Of a stretch of DNA of 22,788 nt, positions 8,243 to 15,646 are shown piece after piece. The position numbers were made by a program, and so were the translations under genes. Below the pieces are notes generated by a model. The model had not been told where the DNA came from, searched no databases, and saw only the letters and a list, made by a program, of their open reading frames with translations. Source of the DNA: Pseudomonadota bacterium (GTDB lineage Bacteria > Pseudomonadota > Alphaproteobacteria > Sphingomonadales > Sphingomonadaceae); NCBI GenBank assembly GCA_023433305.1, contig JAEZCZ010000029.1, forward strand, positions 1 through 22,788, written 5' to 3'. Position 1 is the stretch's first letter. Each line of letters begins with the position of its first letter.

Positions 8243-8590
8243 ATGAGCCTGCAGCACACGCTCGGCCGCTATCACCTCGCCGCGCAGGAGGACCGCTCCG
8301 CGCCGCGGACCAAGCTCGCCATTCCGGCGCAGCTGCGCGCTTCGGGCGCGCGGGCGTTTCAGACGGTGGTGAACGACCTCTCGCTTTCCGGCTTTTCGGC
8401 GACGGCGATCACGCGGATGCATCCGGGCACGGTCTGCTGGCTGACGCTTCCGGGGCTCGAATCGCTGCAGGGCGAGGTCGTCTGGTGGGAGAACAACGCC
8501 GTGGGGTGCGCGTTCAGCAGCCTGCTCAGCCCGATCGTGCACGACAACATCCTCGCACGCTACCGGGGCGATGGGGCTTACGGTCGCTAG
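8243..8590 (+). CDS. PilZ domain-containing protein
   Basis: This 115-residue, single-domain protein carries both c-di-GMP-binding elements of PilZ: R18-x3-R22 (RSAPR) and D45-x-S-x2-G50 (DLSLSG), the second followed by the beta-strand region up to about residue 90. It should act as a c-di-GMP receptor in the cytoplasm; the output partner is unknown. I take the ATG at 8243 because CAGGGA lies about 8 bases upstream; an in-frame TTG at 8225 would add six residues. It follows the uronate epimerase on the same strand and ends only 3 bases from the convergent cfa gene. Being near exopolysaccharide genes fits c-di-GMP control of surface polymer, by inference. Confidence 0.88.
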   Translation: MSLQHTLGRYHLAAQEDRSAPRTKLAIPAQLRASGARAFQTVVNDLSLSGFSATAITRMHPGTVCWLTLPGLESLQGEVVWWENNAVGCAFSSLLSPIVHDNILARYRGDGAYGR

Positions 8591-8593
8591 GCT

Positions 8594-9826
8594 TCAACGC
8601 TTTACCAGCGTCACCTGGCTGACGGTGATCGCGCCGCCGCGGAAGCCGCCTTCGCAGTACATCAGGTAGAAGCGCCAGAGGTCGCAGAAGCGCCGGTCGA
8701 AGCCCGCGGGCAGCCGCCGCTGCGCCTCGGCGGCATCGAAATGGGCGCGCCAGGCCTTGAGCGTCTCGGCGTAGTCGCGGCCGAAGTCCTCCTGGTCTTC
8801 CCACGAAAGTCCGCGTTCTTCCGCCAAGTCCCGGAATTCGCTGGTCTTGATCAGCAGGCCGCCGGGGAAGACGTAGGCCTGAATAAAATCGGCGTTGCGC
8901 GCATAGCTTTCGAACAGGTCGTCTCGCATGGCGATGAACTGGATCGCCGCACGGCCGCCAGGCTTCAGGTTGCGGGCCAGGCAGTCGAGAAAGTCCGGCC
9001 AGTATTCGCGGCCCAGCGCCTCGACCATCTCGACGCTGACGATGGCGTCGAACTGGCCAGCGGCATCGCGATAATCCTGTTTGCGGAACTCGACTCCTGG
9101 GTGGTTTCGCCGGGCCCAGGCGAGCTGTTCGTCGGAGAGGCTGATCGCTGTGACCTTGCTGCCGCGCTCAGCGAAATGGCTTGCCAGCGCGCCCCAACCG
9201 CAGCCTATCTCGAGTAGCGTCTCAGGCTGGCCGAGCCGCTCGGCGAGCCGCTCCAACTTGCGCCGCTGGGCCGCCTCGAGTCCGTCCGTGCCCACGCAAT
9301 AGCCGCTCGAATAGCTCATCGTCGGGTCGAGCCAGGCGCCGTAGAAGTCGTTGCCCAGGTCGTAGTGGGCGTGGATGTTCTTTTGCGCGCCGGCCTTGGT
9401 GTTGCGGTTCAGCCAATGCGCCAGTCGCGCCGCTAACCGGACCGGCCCCTTGGCGCGCCCCGTCTCGCCGAGGGTGGCGCCGTTGGCGGCGAACAGCGCG
9501 AACAGCGGTACGGGATCGGGGCTGGACCACTCCCCTGCCTCCCACGCCTGATACCAGCCGACAGAGCCGGACAGGCTCAGGCGCAGCAGCGCGCGCCAGT
9601 CGCGCAGCTCGATCTCCGCCGCGAAGCCGGCGGCTCGCCCGCCAAGCAGGCGGGTCGAGCCGTCGGGCAGCCGCGCGTGGATCGAGCCCGTTTCGAGCCC
9701 GGCGTCGATGCGGTCCAGGATCTTGTGGAAGCCCCCCGCGAACAGGCGTGCGAAGACGCCAGGCGTCACGCCGAAACGCTGGCCGCGCGCCAACAGCGAG
9801 CCTCCCCTCACAGCCTCCCTGTTCAT
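8594..9826 (-). CDS. cfa: Cyclopropane-fatty-acyl-phospholipid synthase family protein
   Basis: From the ATG at 9826 the protein has 410 residues, the normal family length. It contains HYDLGNDFY at 154-162, the following MSYSSGY segment, the SAM-binding LEIGCGWG at 205-212, and later blocks VSVEMVEALG, FPGG and FRGG..TVSQVTL at the C terminus (PF02353). It would add a methylene bridge from S-adenosylmethionine to unsaturated acyl chains of membrane phospholipids, usually in stationary phase or stress. An upstream in-frame ATG at 9904 would give 436 residues and overlap the divergent PAP2 start; I prefer 9826 because the extra residues are low-complexity and unlike the family. Neither start has a clear ribosome site. 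The gene stands alone here and converges on pilZ with a 3-base gap. Confidence 0.92.
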   Translation of the reverse strand: MNREAVRGGSLLARGQRFGVTPGVFARLFAGGFHKILDRIDAGLETGSIHARLPDGSTRLLGGRAAGFAAEIELRDWRALLRLSLSGSVGWYQAWEAGEWSSPDPVPLFALFAANGATLGETGRAKGPVRLAARLAHWLNRNTKAGAQKNIHAHYDLGNDFYGAWLDPTMSYSSGYCVGTDGLEAAQRRKLERLAERLGQPETLLEIGCGWGALASHFAERGSKVTAISLSDEQLAWARRNHPGVEFRKQDYRDAAGQFDAIVSVEMVEALGREYWPDFLDCLARNLKPGGRAAIQFIAMRDDLFESYARNADFIQAYVFPGGLLIKTSEFRDLAEERGLSWEDQEDFGRDYAETLKAWRAHFDAAEAQRRLPAGFDRRFCDLWRFYLMYCEGGFRGGAITVSQVTLVKR

Positions 9827-9902
9827 GGGCCGACTATGCGCCCGGCGGGCCCACGGGGCAAGCGGAGTGGAACGCGAGCGCGGAGAGGCGGTTTGTGCCG
9901 TC

Positions 9903-10709
9903 ATGGAATCGTCACACGAAAGCGGCGACCGAATCGGCGGCGCCGCGCCCCTTCCCTCCGAGATCGTCCGCCTGCCCGAGCGCGGGTTCGGCGTCGACCG
10001 GCGCAAGGCGCTGATCGCGGCGGCCGTGTGTTGGATCGGGTTTGCGGTGATGGTCTGGTTGGTCGCGAACGGCCGAACCGGCGGGTTCGACGAAGCGGGC
10101 CTGACGATGTTTCGCAGCGCCGGTCACGTTGACTCCCCCTGGCATCCGAAGGTGATCGAAGCGATCCGCGACGTCACGGCGATGGGCGGTGTGCTGCTGC
10201 GCAACCTGTTCGCCATCGGCGCGGTGGTGGCTCTGCTGTTCCTCTCGCTGCGGCGCGAGGCGGTGCTGTTCGCGCTGACGGTGAGCCTCGGCTGGCTGGC
10301 CAACACCGGGCTCAAGCAACTCGTCGGACGCGAGCGGCCGCAGATCGTCACCCACCTGATGGAGGCGGGCGGCGAATCGTTTCCCTCGGGCCACAGCTTC
10401 AACGCCGCAGTGGTCTATATCGCCATGGCGATCGCCTTTGCCGCGCTGAGCCGCCGCCACTCGGTGCGCTACACGCTGATCGGCGCGGCAATTGTCCTGT
10501 CCGCCCTGGTCGCGTGGAGCCGCGTGTTGCTCGGGGTCCACTTCCCAAGCGACGTGACCGCCGGCTGGCTCGGCGGCGCCGGCTGGGCCTTCCTCGCCGC
10601 CGCGCTGCTCTACAAGCCGGCCAAGGCGGCGGCGGAGAGCGAGGTGGTTAAGAAGGCCGAGGAAGCGACTCATTCAGCCGACACGTCTCCTCCGGCAAAG
10701 TCACACTGA
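9903..10709 (+). CDS. PAP2 family membrane phosphatase
   Basis: The 268-residue protein has all three PAP2 acid phosphatase motifs: K138-x6-R145-P146, P161-S-G-H164, and S206-R-x5-H213-x3-D217. Several membrane helices lie at about 36-55, 95-115, 120-135, 165-182 and 190-205, and a hydrophobic segment at 220-237 is followed by a charged tail. Such enzymes remove phosphate from lipid phosphates (phosphatidic acid, undecaprenyl pyrophosphate and similar) on the outer face of the inner membrane. The exact substrate is open; undecaprenyl-pyrophosphate recycling would suit the polysaccharide setting. The ATG at 9903 is chosen because the frame upstream reads as low-complexity shadow of cfa. The 3' end overlaps the YdjM-type gene by 62 bases on the opposite strand. 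Confidence 0.9.
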   Translation: MESSHESGDRIGGAAPLPSEIVRLPERGFGVDRRKALIAAAVCWIGFAVMVWLVANGRTGGFDEAGLTMFRSAGHVDSPWHPKVIEAIRDVTAMGGVLLRNLFAIGAVVALLFLSLRREAVLFALTVSLGWLANTGLKQLVGRERPQIVTHLMEAGGESFPSGHSFNAAVVYIAMAIAFAALSRRHSVRYTLIGAAIVLSALVAWSRVLLGVHFPSDVTAGWLGGAGWAFLAAALLYKPAKAAAESEVVKKAEEATHSADTSPPAKSH

Positions 10710-11565
10710 AGCGCCCGCCACGCGACGCGAAACGCGCGTCGCTGAGATTCCATGCCCCGCCTTCAAGTCGCTCGACGAAGGGCGCACGCGACCAGGTCAG
10801 GAAGGCGTCCACCTGCGAATCCGATTGGCGCGTTGTCGAGAGCGAGCATTGACTGAGCGGCACATCTCCGACCCGACGGCCTTCGACCCACCAGATACCG
10901 TCACCGTCGCCCCAGATGTCTTGTCGCTGCCAAAACGCCAATGGAACTGGATTGGGAATGAGGACTGCGGAGTCAGAATGCATCCACTTCTCAAGCCGCG
11001 ATATCGCCGCGTTGCCGCCAGCATATAGAAACAGCGCGCCGAGCGCGACTCGGGCAACTCCTGCGAAGTCGCGATTGGCGCGTTCGCGCCGCAACGAGAG
11101 CCAGGTCGCGAACGCCAGTCCCAGCCAGACCCATAGGTCGATGATGAACAGCGCATCGCCGTAAAACCATTCCCACGAAAAGGGCGCCAGAAAGCGTATT
11201 CCGTAGCTATTGAGCCAGTCGAGCGCCGGGTGGGTCAGGCAGCCGATGAAGGCCAGCGCGTAGAGCCAGCCGAACCGCACCGGCAATCGCCCCTCGGGCC
11301 GTTTGCCGCGCTTCGCCTGCCAGCGGTCCCAGCCCCATAACAGCCCGGCGAGGACCAGCGGCAGCAGAACCCAGGCGATCGGCCCGTGCGTGATCCCGCG
11401 GCGGAAGCCGAGATGCTGCACCCCGTCGAGCCACAGGAAGCACGTCGCGTCGACATCGGGCAGGTTCGCGCCGATGATCAGCGCGGGCATCGCCAGCCCG
11501 GTCTTCCGTTTGAGCCCCGCCTGTCCGATCAGCGCGCCGACGAGACTGTGCGTCAGATTATCCAT
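10648..11565 (-). CDS. YdjM/LexA-binding-type membrane-bound metal-dependent hydrolase
   Basis: The 305-residue protein matches the YdjM family (PF04307). Conserved polar positions sit in DNLTHSLVGA (His6), GANLPDVD (Asp37), GITHGP (His60) and CLTHPALDWLNSYG (His112, Asp116), between several membrane helices (about residues 24-45, 63-78, 100-112, 137-157, 168-180). The His/Asp set suggests metal binding; the family's substrate is poorly defined. The C-terminal third (about 190-305) is soluble and less conserved. Start is the ATG at 11565; a GC-rich palindrome (GGGCGCGCCC) lies 2 bases upstream of it where a ribosome site should be. The end overlaps the PAP2 gene by 62 bases. Confidence 0.85.
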   Translation of the reverse strand: MDNLTHSLVGALIGQAGLKRKTGLAMPALIIGANLPDVDATCFLWLDGVQHLGFRRGITHGPIAWVLLPLVLAGLLWGWDRWQAKRGKRPEGRLPVRFGWLYALAFIGCLTHPALDWLNSYGIRFLAPFSWEWFYGDALFIIDLWVWLGLAFATWLSLRRERANRDFAGVARVALGALFLYAGGNAAISRLEKWMHSDSAVLIPNPVPLAFWQRQDIWGDGDGIWWVEGRRVGDVPLSQCSLSTTRQSDSQVDAFLTWSRAPFVERLEGGAWNLSDARFASRGGRFSVTLPEETCRLNESLPRPS

Positions 11566-11801
11566 CAGGGCGCGCCCGGCGGAGACATGGACCGGGTGTT
11601 ACACAGTCCAGAGGGAAAAAATTCGGCCACCCACGCGGCCGCTCAGTGCCCCATTCCCGCCATGTGCCGGCCCGCGTCATGCGCCGCTCGTGGCACAACG
11701 GGCAGGCTGTAGGAAAGTGATTTCGATATGGCCTCGCGCCGCATCGAATTCGTCAGGGCGCGGGCGCCGAGAGACCCTTGGCTTCTCAGCGTTAGGAAGT
11801 C
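11566..11801. other. Intergenic region between ydjM-type gene and korB
   Basis: These 236 bases have no credible ORF and no tRNA-like fold. They hold an intrinsic terminator at 11616-11640 on the minus strand, a 6-bp inverted repeat TGTGCC/GGCACA (11663-11668 and 11692-11697), and presumably the promoter of the leftward YdjM-type gene near 11570-11615, which I cannot place exactly. Confidence 0.5.
11616..11640 (-). terminator. Intrinsic terminator downstream of korAB
   Basis: On the minus strand a stem of six pairs (GGCC plus a G-U wobble and one G-C pair, tetraloop GTGG; plus-strand 11625-11640) is followed after GAA by six T (plus-strand A-run 11616-11621). It lies about 160 bases past the korB stop and ahead of the next minus-strand gene, so it should separate the two units. 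Confidence 0.55.
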
Positions 11802-12836
11802 CTAGACGGGATCCGCGGCGGATTCCGCGACCGTCCAGGTCTGGCCCTTCGCCAAGAGCTTGGCGAAACTGCGGTCGCGGCCTTCGGTCACTTGCGCGGT
11901 CTGCTCGACCACGGCGCTCTCGAAAGTCGGGCGCGGATCGTCATAGAGGACGCCGAGCGCCATCGGGAACGGGCCGAACGGCATTTCCACCAGCATGTGC
12001 GCGATCGCGCGGTTCTTGGTGTTGTGCACGATTACGCCGGCGGCCTGCCAGTCGCCGTCCACGACGTCGACGACCTGCAGCGACAGCGTGTCGAGATCGA
12101 GCTTGATGCCCTTGGTGCCGCCCGCGAACAGCATCGGCTCGCCATCGGTGAGCCAGAGCTGGCGGTCGTCGGCGCCCTTGGGCTTGGCGAAATCGTCGAA
12201 CACGTCCTTGTTGTAGACGACGCAGTTCTGGAAGATCTCGATGAAGGCCGCGCCCTTGTGGCGGTGCGCCGCCATCAGCACGTCGGGCAGGTTCTTCGAG
12301 ACGTCGAACCCACGCGCGACGAAACGTGCGCCGCTGCCGAGCGCAAAAGCGCATGGCTGGGCGGGCCGGTCGATCGAGCCCTGCGGCGTCGAGGGCGTGG
12401 TCGTGCCGATGCGGCTGGTCGGCGAGTACTGCCCCGTGGTGAGGCCGTAGATCTCGTTGTTGAACAGCATGATCTGCACGTTCACGTTGCGCCGCAGCAC
12501 GTGCATCAGGTGATTGCCGCCGATCGACAGCCCGTCGCCGTCGCCGGTGATCAGCCACACATCAAGCTCTGGATTGGCCAGCTTGATCCCGGTCGCGAAT
12601 GCCGGCGCGCGCCCGTGGATCGTGTGGAAGCCGTAACTCTCGATATAGTAGGGAAAGCGGCTCGAGCAGCCGATGCCGCTGACGAACACCGTCTTCGCCG
12701 GATCGGCGCCGATCTGCGGCAGCGTGCGCTGCACCGCCTTGAGAATCGCGTAGTCGCCGCAACCCGGGCACCAGCGAACCTCCTGGTCGGTCTCCCAATC
12801 CTTCAGCGTGGTCTGGACGGGGGTCATGTCGTTCAT
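11802..12836 (-). CDS. korB: 2-oxoacid:ferredoxin oxidoreductase beta subunit
   Basis: The 344-residue beta subunit binds thiamine pyrophosphate and a 4Fe-4S cluster. C23-P-G-C26, C57 (GIGCSSR) and C205 (FQNC) match the four expected cluster ligands. The TPP/Mg block is GDGD at 98-101 with the paired Asn at 126-127 (LFNNEIYGLTTGQ). Together with the alpha subunit it would turn 2-oxoglutarate (or another 2-oxoacid) plus CoA into the acyl-CoA and CO2, passing electrons to ferredoxin in the cytoplasm. The start at 12836 overlaps the korA stop as ATGA, and AAGGTG lies about 5 bases upstream. The substrate is inferred from the closest family (aerobic KorB); pyruvate cannot be fully excluded. Confidence 0.93.
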   Translation of the reverse strand: MNDMTPVQTTLKDWETDQEVRWCPGCGDYAILKAVQRTLPQIGADPAKTVFVSGIGCSSRFPYYIESYGFHTIHGRAPAFATGIKLANPELDVWLITGDGDGLSIGGNHLMHVLRRNVNVQIMLFNNEIYGLTTGQYSPTSRIGTTTPSTPQGSIDRPAQPCAFALGSGARFVARGFDVSKNLPDVLMAAHRHKGAAFIEIFQNCVVYNKDVFDDFAKPKGADDRQLWLTDGEPMLFAGGTKGIKLDLDTLSLQVVDVVDGDWQAAGVIVHNTKNRAIAHMLVEMPFGPFPMALGVLYDDPRPTFESAVVEQTAQVTEGRDRSFAKLLAKGQTWTVAESAADPV

Positions 12837-14836
12837 GGGTTCACCTTGGCGCTCTGCGGCGAGCGGTGCTCGGGACGGAGCGAGCCGTCGTCATGGCCCG
12901 ATGCGGGTTCCGGAAGCTGGGCGACGTTGGCGGGCACTTCCCCGCCCTCGTTCTCCGGAATGCCGTCGAAGAACTTGGCAATGGCCGCCTCGAGCTCGGC
13001 GATCGCGAACGGCTGGCCGCTGGTCTTGGTCAGGCTTTCGGCATCGACCAAAAGCTGGTCGCGCAGCACGGTCTTGAACTGTCCGGTGTTCATCTCGGGG
13101 ACGAGCACCTTGTCGAAGCCCGCTAGCAACTCGCCGAGGTTCCCGGGTAGCGGCCAGACATGGCGAACGTGGATATGGCTCACCGCAAGACCGCGCTTGC
13201 GGGCACGCCGCACCGCCTGGTGGATCGGGCCGAACGTGCTGCCCCAGCCGACCACCGCAAGGCGGCCGGTGGCTTCACCGAGCGCGACCTCCTGATCGGG
13301 CACAGCGATGTTGTCGATCTTCGCCTTGCGCGCATCGGTCATCGCCTGGTGGTTGGCCGGCGAATAGTCGATGTTGCCGGTGCCGGCGTGCTTCTCGATC
13401 CCGCCGATGCGGTGCATCAGGCCGGGTGTGCCGGGCTTGATCCAGGGCCGAGCACCCTTTTCGTCGCGCTTGTAGGGGAGCAACGCGTCGCCCCCTTGAG
13501 CATCCTTGGCGTTCTTCTCTTGCAGGAAGCGCACCGGGAACCTGGCATAAGCCTCGGGATCCGGCACCTTCCACGGCTCGGCGGCGTTGGCGATATAGCC
13601 GTCGGTCAGCAGCATGACCGGGGTCATGTACTGGACCGCGATCCGGCACGCCTCGATGGCGACTTCGAACACGTCGGCCGGGCTGCGCGCGGCGATGACC
13701 GGCAGCGGCGCGTCGCCGTTGCGGCCGTAGACCGCCTGGTAGAGATCGCTTTGCTCGGTCTTGGTGGGGAGCCCCGTCGAGGGCCCGCCACGCTGCGAGT
13801 TGACGATGACGAGCGGCAGCTCGGTCATGATCGCGAGGCCCATCGCCTCGGTCTTGAGCGCGATGCCCGGGCCCGAGGAACTGGTCACGCCAAGCTGGCC
13901 CGCATAGGACGCCCCGATCGAGGCGCAGATCGCCGCGATCTCGTCTTCCGCCTGGAAGGTGGTGACGCCGAACTCCTTGAGCCGCGCAAGGTAGTGCAGG
14001 ATCGAGCTCGCCGGCGTGATCGGATAACCGCCGAAGAACATCGGCAGCTCAGCCAGTTGCGCGCCGGCGACCAGACCCAGCGCGACCGCCTCGGCGCCGG
14101 TAATGGTGCGATAGAGGCCAGGCTCGCTTTCGACCGCCGGGATGTGGAGCTTCTTCAGCGGGCCCGACAGCTCGGCGGTTTCGCCATAAGCATGGCCGGC
14201 ATTGAGCGCGGCAATGTTGGCATCGGCGATCTCGGGCTTGCCCTTGAACTTCGCCTTGAGCCAGTCGACGATCGGCTGCCGATCGCGATCGAACATCCAC
14301 AGCGCCAGGCCGAGCGTCCACATGTTCTTGGAGCGCAGCGCGTCCTTGTTGCCGAGGCCGAAGGGCTTCACGGCCTCGATCGTCAGCGCGCTGATGTCGA
14401 AAGCCAGCACGTCCCACTTGGCGAGACTGCCATCCTCGATCGGATTGCTCTCGTACTTGGCCTTCTCGAGGTTGCGCTTGGTGAACTCTCCTGTGTCCGC
14501 AATGATCAGGCCGCCGGGCTTGAGCGCCGCCAGGTTCACCTTGAGCGCCGCCGGGTTCATCGCGACGAGCACATCGGGAGCATCGCCGGCCGTGTCGATC
14601 TGGGTCGAGCCGAAGTTGATCTGGAACGCCGAGACTCCGAACAGGGTGCCCTGCGGCGCGCGGATCTCGGCGGGAAAGTCCGGGAACGTGGCGAGGTCGT
14701 TGCCCGCCAGAGCGGTGGACAGGGTGAACTGCCCGCCGGTGAGCTGCATGCCGTCGCCGCTGTCACCGGCAAAGCGGACGACAACCGCTTCCGGGGTTTC
14801 ATGAAGGGCCGGAGTTTCGGCCGCTTGGGTTGCCAT
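12833..14836 (-). CDS. korA: 2-oxoacid:ferredoxin oxidoreductase alpha subunit (gamma-alpha fusion)
   Basis: The 667-residue protein has an N-terminal gamma domain (about 20-200, beginning with VVVRFAGDSGDGMQLTGGQF) fused to the alpha/PFOR N-terminal pyrimidine-binding domain. That domain has the family motif YPITP at 271-275, then AEDEIAAI, TSSSGPG and PSTGLPT blocks and a C-terminal transketolase-like domain up to about 620. The last ~45 residues are polar and Pro/His-rich and look like a non-conserved tail. The fusion and length fit the aerobic KorA type. AGGA lies about 9 bases before the ATG at 14836. It heads the korA-korB operon. No ferredoxin gene is next to it. Confidence 0.93.
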   Translation of the reverse strand: MATQAAETPALHETPEAVVVRFAGDSGDGMQLTGGQFTLSTALAGNDLATFPDFPAEIRAPQGTLFGVSAFQINFGSTQIDTAGDAPDVLVAMNPAALKVNLAALKPGGLIIADTGEFTKRNLEKAKYESNPIEDGSLAKWDVLAFDISALTIEAVKPFGLGNKDALRSKNMWTLGLALWMFDRDRQPIVDWLKAKFKGKPEIADANIAALNAGHAYGETAELSGPLKKLHIPAVESEPGLYRTITGAEAVALGLVAGAQLAELPMFFGGYPITPASSILHYLARLKEFGVTTFQAEDEIAAICASIGASYAGQLGVTSSSGPGIALKTEAMGLAIMTELPLVIVNSQRGGPSTGLPTKTEQSDLYQAVYGRNGDAPLPVIAARSPADVFEVAIEACRIAVQYMTPVMLLTDGYIANAAEPWKVPDPEAYARFPVRFLQEKNAKDAQGGDALLPYKRDEKGARPWIKPGTPGLMHRIGGIEKHAGTGNIDYSPANHQAMTDARKAKIDNIAVPDQEVALGEATGRLAVVGWGSTFGPIHQAVRRARKRGLAVSHIHVRHVWPLPGNLGELLAGFDKVLVPEMNTGQFKTVLRDQLLVDAESLTKTSGQPFAIAELEAAIAKFFDGIPENEGGEVPANVAQLPEPASGHDDGSLRPEHRSPQSAKVNP

Positions 14837-14911
14837 CGTCGAGGTCCTGCCAGCGCCCTTGGCGCCTGTTATCGAAGGAATACCGGCCAGCTAGGTTTGC
14901 ACTCGGCTAGC

Positions 14912-14941
14912 CGCAATCAAGTTTTTCTGTCGCGCAATCAA
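14912..14941. promoter_or_regulatory. Tandem 9-bp direct repeat in korA/rppH divergent promoter region
   Basis: CGCAATCAA occurs at 14912-14920 and again at 14933-14941, exactly 21 bases apart (two helical turns), with a T5 run between. A perfect 10-bp palindrome CGGCTAGCCG (14904-14913) abuts the first copy. The arrangement suggests a regulator binding two sites on one DNA face; the regulator is unknown. Confidence 0.4.
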
Positions 14942-14968
14942 TGCGCCGGATGGAATTACCTATGATGA

Positions 14969-15493
14969 ATGCCTATCGCCCCGCGCATGAGTGAGCGCAA
15001 CCATCTTGAGTACCGCCCCTGCGTGGGGGTCATGCTTGTCAACCGCGAAGGCAAGGCTTTCGTCGGCAAGCGGATCGACAACCGCGAAGGCGACTGGTGG
15101 CAGATGCCCCAGGGCGGGATCGACGACGGTGAGGATGTCGAGGCTGCCTTGCTGCGGGAGGTCTGGGAGGAAGTCGGCGCGCGGCGGGAGCATCTCGAAG
15201 TCGTGACCCGGCTGGACGACGAGCTGTTCTACGATCTTCCCCCCGAGCTGCACGGCAAGCTGTGGGGCGGGCGCTATCGCGGCCAGCGGCAGAGCTGGTT
15301 CCTGGTGCGCTTCACCGGGACCGACGCCGACATCGACCTCGAAGCGCACGATCCGCCCGAGTTCTGCGAGTGGAAATGGGTCGAGCCGGAGCTGCTTCCC
15401 GACCTGATCGTGCCGTTCAAGCGCGGGGTTTACGAGACGATTGTCGAGGGATTTCGAGAAAGTATCCCCCTAACACCTTCATCGTCATCCTGA
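14969..15493 (+). CDS. rppH: RNA pyrophosphohydrolase (Nudix)
   Basis: The product (174 residues from ATG 14969, 168 from ATG 14987) starts the conserved part with YRPCVGVMLVN and carries a complete Nudix box, G49-x5-E-x7-REVWEEVGA ending at residue 71. WWQMPQGGI just before it, and the later LPPEL..WGGRYRGQRQSWFLVRF and EFCEWKWV blocks, are typical of RppH/IalA of alphaproteobacteria. It removes pyrophosphate from 5'-triphosphate mRNA and starts decay. The start is undecided: 14987 gives a length closer to known RppH, and neither ATG has a strong ribosome site. The last residues (about ten, ending in SSSS) and the TGA are encoded by the left arm of a palindromic repeat, so the native C terminus may have been replaced. 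Confidence 0.93.
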   Translation: MPIAPRMSERNHLEYRPCVGVMLVNREGKAFVGKRIDNREGDWWQMPQGGIDDGEDVEAALLREVWEEVGARREHLEVVTRLDDELFYDLPPELHGKLWGGRYRGQRQSWFLVRFTGTDADIDLEAHDPPEFCEWKWVEPELLPDLIVPFKRGVYETIVEGFRESIPLTPSSSS

Positions 15494-15626
15494 ACTTGTT
15501 TCAGGATCCATTTCTCGGCAAGCGCGGAACCATCGGCTCAGGAGCGGCCGTGCCGCAAGGTGGCGTCTTCCAGCGAACTCCGGGACTGCGGCTCGATGGA
15601 CCCTGAAACGAGTTCAGGGTGACGAG
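15482..15626. repeat. Long inverted repeat of REP-like palindromes (sphingomonad type)
   Basis: The left arm (15482-15511) and right arm (15597-15626) are reverse complements at 27 of 30 positions and enclose 85 bases. Each arm is also a small hairpin: CCTGAA/TTCAGG with a 5-base loop on the left, CCCTGAA/TTCAGGG on the right. I recall this CCTGAAC..TTCAGG sequence with flanking TCGTCA/TCCAT as a dispersed palindrome in sphingomonad genomes; this was not searched. The left arm lies within the end of rppH. Confidence 0.8.
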
Positions 15627-15646
15627 CCGAGCGGCTCGTCAGTTTT
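15621..15646 (+). terminator. Terminator hairpin between rppH and TPR gene
   Basis: GACGAGCC (15621-15628) and GGCTCGTC (15633-15640) form an 8-bp perfect stem with a GAGC loop, followed on the plus strand by AGTTTT. It should stop rppH transcription; on the other strand the stem sits right after the TPR gene stop but lacks a T-run. Confidence 0.55.

Noticed and set aside
9181..10014. 277-codon plus-strand frame opposite cfa
   Set aside because: Arg/Ser/Pro-rich shadow of the cfa coding strand.
11568..11577. GGGCGCGCCC palindrome next to the YdjM-type start
   Set aside because: Only 10 bp of pure G/C in a very GC-rich genome; may simply be composition, though it does sit where a ribosome site would be.
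13160..14965. 601-codon plus-strand frame opposite korA
   Set aside because: Same shadow effect; low-complexity Arg/Gly/Asp-rich composition and no recognisable motif, while korA on the other strand is fully conserved.
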